Shown one piece after another: positions 56,077 through 64,000 of a stretch of DNA of 64,000 nt. A program made the translations under genes and the position numbers. Under the pieces are notes generated by a model. That model had not been told where the DNA came from. It searched no databases and worked only from the letters and a program-made list of their open reading frames with translations. How positions within the stretch are numbered: the stretch's first letter is position 1; each line of letters starts with the position of its first letter. The DNA is from Seriola aureovittata (Eukaryota; Chordata; Actinopteri; Carangiformes; Carangidae), in assembly GCF_021018895.1 (NCBI RefSeq), contig NC_079386.1, positions 15,155,552 through 15,219,551 of the forward strand, in the 5' to 3' direction.

Positions 56077-56213
56077 GAAAGATGTGCAGCAGTTAGACAC
56101 AGGCAGAACTTGTAATAATCAGATTAATTCTAATGACTGTAATTGTAGGAAACGCTCTAGTGGAAGTAATAGCAGTGAATAGAGCTGACTCTGTCTTTGT
56201 CATATGCTGAAAG

Positions 56214-56294
<81 letters not shown>
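56019..56294. repeat. Inverted GT / CA pair
   Basis: (GT)n at 56,019-56,072 (one CT interruption) and an 80-base (CA)n at 56,215-56,294, 142 bases apart. Confidence 0.95.
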
Positions 56295-56296
<2 letters not shown>

Positions 56297-56582
56297 GTGC
56301 AGTCTTTACATCAAGTGTCATTAACAGATGTGTTTTTTCATGCTGCTGACTCAGTCTGTTAATCTTCATGTGGTACTTCAAGTCAGGCAGTGTGAGAGTG
56401 CACTGACACACAAACAAACACACGCATGCACGCACGCGCACACACTCTCACACACGCAAGCAGCTAAAAAAAAAGAAACAAATGCTGATTTTGCAAGCTG
56501 CAGTCACAAAGAATAAACTGAATCATAAAATTTATCTGATTTCTCAGGACAGCAGTATTGCAAAAGCAACATGTTTGTGTGC

Positions 56583-56621
<39 letters not shown>

Positions 56622-58345
56622 GTGGTGACTGTCTCTAGCTTCCTGTTAAAGAGGTTTCAAGAGAGACAGGCTGACAAAAACCCAGAGTGAGTCTATTTTT
56701 GGACACAGAGAGAGAGATAAAGATGAAGAGACAAACAGGGTTAGAATAAGATGTGTGTAACAACAAAACATGGGGGGGAAATACAAGAAATTACTTTTTA
56801 AAAAGTAAAAAAAAAAATAAAAAAGAGGAGAGAAGACAGTACAAGTGTGAACGTGTCTCCTCCTGCTTGTTGTCCTGCTTTAAAAGGCCAACACCCTGAC
56901 AGGATAAACTGTACCCAGTTACAGCAGCAGAGCATCACAGGAAATGTTGTGGCCTCTGTGCCTCATTAATAGACACACGTTATGGCGAGTGAACGGCGCA
57001 GCGTGCACAACATGCAGCGTTCAGTAGTAATGCATCTAAAATTAGAGAATGATCTCGTTTCAACCGAGTCGAATACGTCTCGAAGTTGTTATCATGTGGC
57101 GCGTCCTCTAACCTTTCTTTCTTATAAAGTTAATGTGACCTGTACCAAAAATAGCTCTCAATAGCTTTGTAAGAGTTAGCTTATCCTATCTGCTAATGAT
57201 GAGATCAGGATATTATGAGTTTAACTTAAAGTCTGACTCTACTAAACCCAACTTTTGAGACCAGTATCAGACCTGAGACGTTAAGTAATACTTTATTTCA
57301 TTCATTACCAACCGCTGCAACAAATTGGCTGGACTCTGTCTCTTTCTCATCAGACACTGCACATCCACTTGATGCACATTATACACATGGCCAGAGACAG
57401 TTGACACAAGAGGAGAAATAAAGAGAGAAATTTCTTAATAAACTCAGAGCAGACTTGAGCCAGATCCAAACTGGGGGTAGGTAAAACTCTGAAATGAGTC
57501 ACAAGTCAAGTTTCCTTCCAGTTTTAACCACATTTCCAGACGACAACACAATGCAAATGAATGTGTTTCAATCCAATATCCTATATATATGAGTTTGTTC
57601 ATTGACAAACAGCTGGCGGCGCCAATACCATGAAACTATTGCAGTCACACCTCAAATGACAGAAGATGATGTAGAAAACATGATGGAAATGTGGTATTTA
57701 TGTTTGTTTCCTCTTTTTTTTTTTTTTCTCTCAGTTTCCTCATCGCACCACACTTCTGAAGTTTTTATTTTGCTACTGACTTCTCCACCTCATTTAAAGT
57801 ATACTCTTTTTTTTTTGCAATATGTTCAATGCAAATTTTTATGAGCCAAATTAAAATGTGCCTAATAATAGGTGAAGGAAAATGCAATTATCGAGTGCAC
57901 AGATGTGCAGCACTGTGACAGCACAGAGAGACAGTTAACCACTTGAGCCAGAGGTTTCCACTTTGATGGACACACAAAAATTTCACAAAGGTTAGAAGAC
58001 AAACTGTGAGTGAGTGAATTCACGCACATTATGCAAAACACCAGAAAGAAACGTTAGATGTAGTTCATTGCTTATTTTGACAAAGTACAACCTGTGCAGC
58101 TTCAGCTAGCTGAGCGAGTATCATCACTCACTGACACAGAGAGGATTTCACTCCAGATCCATGAAACAAACACGCCAGAGCTCTTTGCTTTGTGTTGTCA
58201 GTCTCCATTAGCCAGCAGACAGCAGAGAGACAAGCAGTGATAAACAGTACATGTCCATGAACACACACACACGCACACACCTTCCACTGATTGATAACAC
58301 ACGTAGCACATTAGTATATCCACACACACACACACACACACACAC

Positions 58346-58385
<40 letters not shown>

Positions 58386-60809
58386 TAAATGCACACCTGT
58401 CAAGACTGAAATGTGTTGGCTCATTAGTGATAACACAAACACACACACAGCTGTTCTTGATTGAGAGCATACATTAGTTCATTAGTGACCACACATATAC
58501 ACACACACACACGCTAGAGATATTGTTGTCTCCTCATCATTAGCACATTTTCAAAGTGAGTGTCACTATGTTAGACACAGCTGCTGCCGATAACTCATCA
58601 ACTTTGTATCTCTCACACACACACACACTGAAACACACACACTTTCCTTAATGGCGTGTTGCAGACTGGAGCCTAATGGTGGGTTAGAGTTTGCAGACGC
58701 AGGAGGGAGGAGGAATGACAGGGCAAGATGGAGGAGAAAAACAGGTTAAAACTGGAAGAGTGAAAGAAAAACAGATCAATACAGGAAAGTAAAGGCAGCT
58801 AAACTCACATAAAGTCACTTCACCCTCCTTTTTCTTTCTGATATAACTCTCTGAGACGTTCATGTGCAGCGACAGTCCCTGTGATGTGACATGTGAGGTG
58901 AGACCCTTTTAAGGGAAGAAAAGAAAGTGTTTGACAGATGCATCAACTTGATGTGAAACAAAATGTTCACAAAGCGATGTTAAGACATTAAAGCAGTTTT
59001 GGCAACTGAAGTGAAACAAGAGACATATCATCCCAAGACTCCAGATCCCTCGGTCAGCATTTATATTCGGTTTAAATTGGTCTCATTTTGTTGGCTATTG
59101 TTTGCCCAATCTTTTCTTTGCCATAGATAACCTGATTAGATGTCAGATTCACATATCATAGATATCACCAAAATTTTCTTAGAATCCATAATATAAATTC
59201 ACATTATGATAAGCTTTTTTTTTTTTATTAAACAACTATGACCAAAGAATGTACTTGGCAGAACATTTTACTGTTGAAAATAAACATGTCACTATTCTGG
59301 ACACACTATATAATGGTGAGAGTGTTTTAAAATAATCTGACATTTCTGTAAAAAATCTGAAGTCGATACCGAACATCTGAAGCCGAAACACTTTCTGATG
59401 TTTCAACCTGGTTCTCTTAATTGCGTCCACTCTGATAATAGTTCATGCTAACTTTGCACCAGGCAGCTAGTTCGGTTAGCCAGCAAGTTGCTGCAAAAGT
59501 AGACACAGTGACTCTCTACTGCCACGGCTAGCTGGTTAGCATGCTAACTTCAGTAGATACTATATCTTTGCAACAAGAAACATAGATGTCTTTAACATAA
59601 CGTCAAAACTGTCCATTCTTCACGTTCTGCTGATAATCTTAGTTAATTTTTTTATGTTTTAAACTAAAATACTTTAAGTTTGACAGTTTATTCTTGACTT
59701 TGAATACACTTACTCGCTTTTTTCAGAGCTTTCTACCATACAACATGGTCTTCATCAGCAGGTGGTGGTTGCTCAGCTGTCATGGAACTGCACATGTTCA
59801 AACTTTACATTATTCTGGCGCTTTAAGGGCCTCTTGACCGAGCCAAATGCATTGACTGGTGAAGCCCTTGTGGTACGGTCAAAAGCTCGGGAACCATCAA
59901 GTGAGTGGCTCCTGAGTTGAGAGTCTCAATCATATCTTGGGAGTTTTTAAGCATCTTTTATTGATTTAATTCATCACAAATGATGTAAAAAAAATATTTT
60001 GGTATTATATCTGTGAAAGATTAAAGTAAGTAAAGGCTCCTTCCATGTATTGTTTCACCCTGGTCTGAAGGACATAGATTAGTATGAAATTAAGGAAGTG
60101 AGTAAGACTTATCATGCCTGTAAGGAAATTAGAAAGAAAGTGTGTAAGAAAAAAAAAAACGGGGCAAAAAAACAGAGACTAATTAGAGACGCACATATGA
60201 AGCAGTATATCAAGCAACAGAGTGGATACATGAAGGGAGGACAGGATGAAAGGAAAGGGAAGAAGGACGGGATGATGAACGACGGAGGTCAGAGAGGAGA
60301 GAGAGAGGGAGCATGTAGAGATCAAGGCAGGAGATATAAAGCACAACCAGGTGGCAGCAATGAAAGAGAGGAATTGAAATAAGAATGGACACAAAAGATA
60401 AACACTGGTTTTAGGTAAAAATAGAGACAGGAAGTGAAATGAGAAGTGTCCAAAATGAGACACGAGCCATTTTGAGTAAGTGATGACACTTCTGTCTACA
60501 GTAAGTTTCAATTCATTAAAATTTGTTTTAGTTTTTTTGAGGTTTTAAATGAATGTACACTCAGAGTTTTCTCTGCAAAACATTCACAAACTCTTCTCTT
60601 CAGAGCTTTGTAAAGATATCCTACTTTCCTTGAATGTAAGGTGGTGTTTTTGGGGGACTTCCTGCTTTCTTTGACAGTGAAGAGTCCTCTCATTTGACGG
60701 TCTGACGTCTCAGGGGAGACATGTGGTCAAATCAATGGAAACTAAGTTAGCAGGCTCCAGTTAGAAAACAGCAGCCAGTCCAGGAGACGAACCGACTCAG
60801 CATTTAAAA

Positions 60810-60840
<31 letters not shown>

Positions 60841-61411
60841 CTCAATATGTTCGGCTGAGTACACTCATGCATGTATGATTAACAGCCTATGTGCAGTAAT
60901 TTCATTAAAGCAAATCAATAGTACCCGCTGCGTGCATTGTGGATCATGACAACTTAGTCACTTCATCATAGATTACCAATAAAGTACAAGTGGTGGTATT
61001 GGAAGTGGTTAGGTAAATGCTGTAACTGCAAATATGAAACAGGAAAAAAGCTTCCTGTGGACAAAAGAATATTTATTCATTGCTCAAATAATGTTTAAGA
61101 TATGACTATTAATATAATTAACTATAGTGACACCTGCATTGGTTCTCTATCATTACATTTTTCCAACAGCAGCTACTTTTTAATGCTCCTTGGGGCAGGT
61201 TTGTGCTTATATAGTGTCTTTTGGCTTAGCTGCCAAAGGTACAGTAGCTACCTGCCAAGAAACACTTTTAGTTAATAAACTCTTCTTTTAATGTCACATT
61301 TTCAATGTAAATCTACTTTATGAATAAGAATGAGTCAACAGAAAGAAAAAGCGATATAGTCTTAGTGATATGACTGACATGTGGACCAAATGGGAACATA
61401 GCTAGATTTAT

Positions 61412-61590
61412 GCTAACATTAGCAACCAATCAGGAGCCTGACTGGTTGCTAATGAGCTGAAGCTAACATTATCAGGTTGCTAAAGTGAAGCTGAAGCTAA
61501 CATGAATAGGTTGCTAATGCTAAACTGAGATGAACAGATTGAGAATGCTAAGCTGAAGCTAACATTAGCAACCAATCAGGAGCCTGATTA
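61412..61590. repeat. GCTAACATTAGCAACC local repeat cluster
   Basis: The string GCTAACATTAGCAACCAATC then AGGAGCCTGA occurs near 61,412 and 61,557, with diverged AGCTGAAGCTAACAT units between. AACCAATCAGG..CCTGACTGGTT is partly palindromic. Confidence 0.85.
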
Positions 61591-62472
61591 AAACAGCATT
61601 GTTGATCTTAGATGATTAGCTCACAGAGAGCGTGTTTGTATTAGTTCATGGTTTCTGAATTTTGTGTTTGACTAAAATGGGTGTGAATGCAACATACCCG
61701 TTTGTTTTTATCGTTGCTGTTGAGACTAGCAATCACATTACGGAAGCTAATGGAGATTTCAGCAAAGAATAAAGAATAAATCTGGCGTTTACCTCAAGGA
61801 CCGGCTATTTCTATCATAAGACTCGGACACAAACAGCTATATGATATCCTTCAGGTTTAATTCAGCTCCACATATCAACAAGCTGCGGCAGTGAAGGACT
61901 GTAAAAAGGTAGCAACAAACCAATAAAACAGAAAGACAATTTCAGCAATTCAAAACATTCGTAGAAAAAAAGCTTTTCAAATTATTCATAAGGTAGAAAA
62001 TGCATCGAGCATGTTTATTTAACCTTAAGGAAACAATGTGTTTTGTGCAATCTTTGTGCCAACAACTGAACAACACATCTTAAATAATCAGGCTCCCTCC
62101 TCTATAGTCCTGCCAACCTGTTGTGATAGTAAATATGGGCATTACAGCCTGCTGTGTGCTGTGCAGATTTCTTATATAACCGACTCTGGATCTGTCTCAC
62201 TGCTACTTTCCACTCTGCCTCCATCTCTCTCCCTCTTCCACTAACTAACTTTCTCTCCTTTGCCTATCTTCATCTCTCTCTCTCTCCTCATCTCTTTCCA
62301 TCACCCCCTCCATCTCTCTCTCTCTCAGTATTGACTCACACACTACTGCAGCTGTATCACATCAAGCCAAGGGCATAAATCAAAGCGCACACACACACAC
62401 ACATACACAACACAGGCCATCCCACACACTCATGCACTCTCCTCAAGCCATTTCTGTTTACCGTCCCACACA

Positions 62473-62519
<47 letters not shown>

Positions 62520-63384
62520 ACACACCTATAACTCGTCCTCATCGCCATTGCAGTGAACACCCACACAGATTTCTGCACCGGGAGCGAGATGCAGATAAAA
62601 AAGAACAAATATAGTGGGTTTGATTCCAAAGCGCCGTGCAGGAAATCCACAGGAATGGAAAAAAAACAAAAAACAGAAGCGTTACCTGTTGGTCACCGCT
62701 CAAAATGCCAGAAATACGACTGGTTATATAATCTGAAGTGGTGCTGCTATTTTAGAGGGAAAAGTGTTTGGTTGGAAAGCAGAGGAAACTTAAGATTTAT
62801 TGATTCCTTACAACTAAAAATGACATCAAGGTACAAATGCTCCAAAAGTGGTCATAGGAAAAATCTAAAATGAGAAGAAAAAGAATGAGATTGATCTAAG
62901 AAATCAGGTTGGATAGGATAAATAAGAGGTTGCTGATGTTAATTTAAATTACATTTTGAATTATTCATTTTTTAAGATGTTGTTTTGGAAGGAAAATCTC
63001 TCCAGAGACTGCTGGAAAACATCCAAAATGGAAGTGAGGAAAAGATGAGATGTATAACACAAGTGAGGGGAAAACATGCTGAGAAATGATTTTTAAACAA
63101 AAAAATGAAATGAAAAAAAAAAATAATTAAAGAGTGAAGGGAAGAGACGGATAACGAAAACAAACAGGGGGAGGAAGAATAAAGTGTCTGGAGACAAAGA
63201 TAGAAAGGTAGAATTAAAAAAAGGAGAAGAAAGGAGGTGTCTCATGTACCGTGCCTCACCTGGAAACAGACATAAACAAGGGACTGCCCTTCTTTATGTT
63301 TGTTTGTGTGCAAGGTGTGGACGTGCACTTTCATATACACGTCCATTACAGTTTGTGGGATCGGCCTACTCAAAGGTCCCCCCC

Positions 63385-63424
<40 letters not shown>

Positions 63425-64000
63425 TCAAAGAAGCTGTTTGCTCTTCCGCCTCATTCTCTTCCTGTGTCTACTTTATTTTCCACTGTAAATGAGAGCAAGG
63501 TGAACAGGAGGAGGAGGATGAGAGGAGGACGAGAGGAAAGTAGGAAAGAGTGTGAATCCTTATGTAACTGAGGCTGGAGGTAAAGAGAGACAAAAAAAAA
63601 AGAAAAGAAGAAGGCAAGAGGAAAAGAGAGAGACTGAAATAAAATTTTAAAAAAGCTGATTAAAAAAGAAGAAATACAGAGTCACAACTACATCTTACAG
63701 ATCTTAGCTACAACACGAGACGCCGCCGATACTTTAAAAGCCACTGTGTTTAGCAACTTTTATTTCTCGAAAATTAACATCACATGTCCATTTCCCACAA
63801 CTGCTTCCTGTGGTAAACAAACTGCTGCTGCTGCTGCTGCTTAAACACCACACCATTTTCTTTTCTTTTTTTTTTTTTTTTTCTTGTTGTTAATCATCCA
63901 CACAATCAATGAAAGCAGAAAAGCCGCCTGCACCGTAGTTTAAAAGCCTGTTCACGTTCGCCTGTTATTCCAGTGGAACCACTGCAATCCAGCAGCCTGA

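Larger units (their letters stand above)
36381..64000. other. Microsatellite-rich region with no supported exon
   Basis: About 27.6 kb. Besides the elements listed separately it holds GT/CA tracts at 36,980-37,020, 37,280-37,306, 37,391-37,412, 39,867-39,938, 40,526-40,569, 41,651-41,694, 41,787-41,853, 41,965-42,067 (interrupted), 42,197-42,259, 47,967-48,005, 50,186-50,211, 50,721-50,759, 52,542-52,575, 56,586-56,620, 58,320-58,383, 60,812-60,840, 62,467-62,526 and 63,388-63,422; CT/GA tracts at 37,567-37,640 and 52,780-52,815; and (CTG)5 near 63,824. No frame shows a known domain. It may be 5' flank or a long first intron of the kinase gene. Confidence 0.6.

Overview
The window is vertebrate nuclear DNA, almost certainly from a teleost fish and probably a percomorph-type genome. 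It has a long split gene with GT-AG introns, very dense (CA/GT)n microsatellites, decayed LINE and MITE copies, and several anonymous interspersed repeats that I recognise as common in fish. There is no sign of operons, phage or CRISPR.

The one gene I can support runs on the minus strand from about 36.4 kb down to about 7.0 kb, with a likely 3' untranslated region continuing to about 2.9 kb. It is a type II diacylglycerol kinase: PH domain, two C1 zinc fingers, catalytic domain split by a long linker, and accessory domain. I assembled 28 internal or terminal coding exons from splice sites, plus one candidate 5' exon. All phases agree and the product is about 1,078 residues. Among the type II paralogues (delta, eta, kappa) the C-terminal third fits kappa best, and no SAM-domain exon is visible, so dgkk is my best guess; dgkd and dgkh are not excluded.

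Layout: 1-832 satellite array; 833-1777 decayed LINE and unassigned sequence; 1778-2237 palindromic MITE; 2238-2910 nothing recognised; about 2915-7020 putative 3' UTR; 7021-30421 exons 29 to 2; 30422-36224 a large intron; 36225-36380 candidate exon 1; 36381-64000 about 27.6 kb with no supported exon, filled with microsatellites, dispersed repeats and short palindromes. That last region is either 5' flank or the first intron of a longer transcript.

The most interesting signals are in the gene. The last exon is open in two frames. The splice-predicted frame gives a 17-residue tail, while skipping the 115-nt exon 28 joins exon 27 in frame to a different 35-residue tail that resembles the end of a SAM domain. 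Simple repeats also sit directly on several splice sites: a (CCU)8 pyrimidine tract, CA tracts 8-12 nt past two donors, UG tracts before two acceptors, and G runs after two donors.
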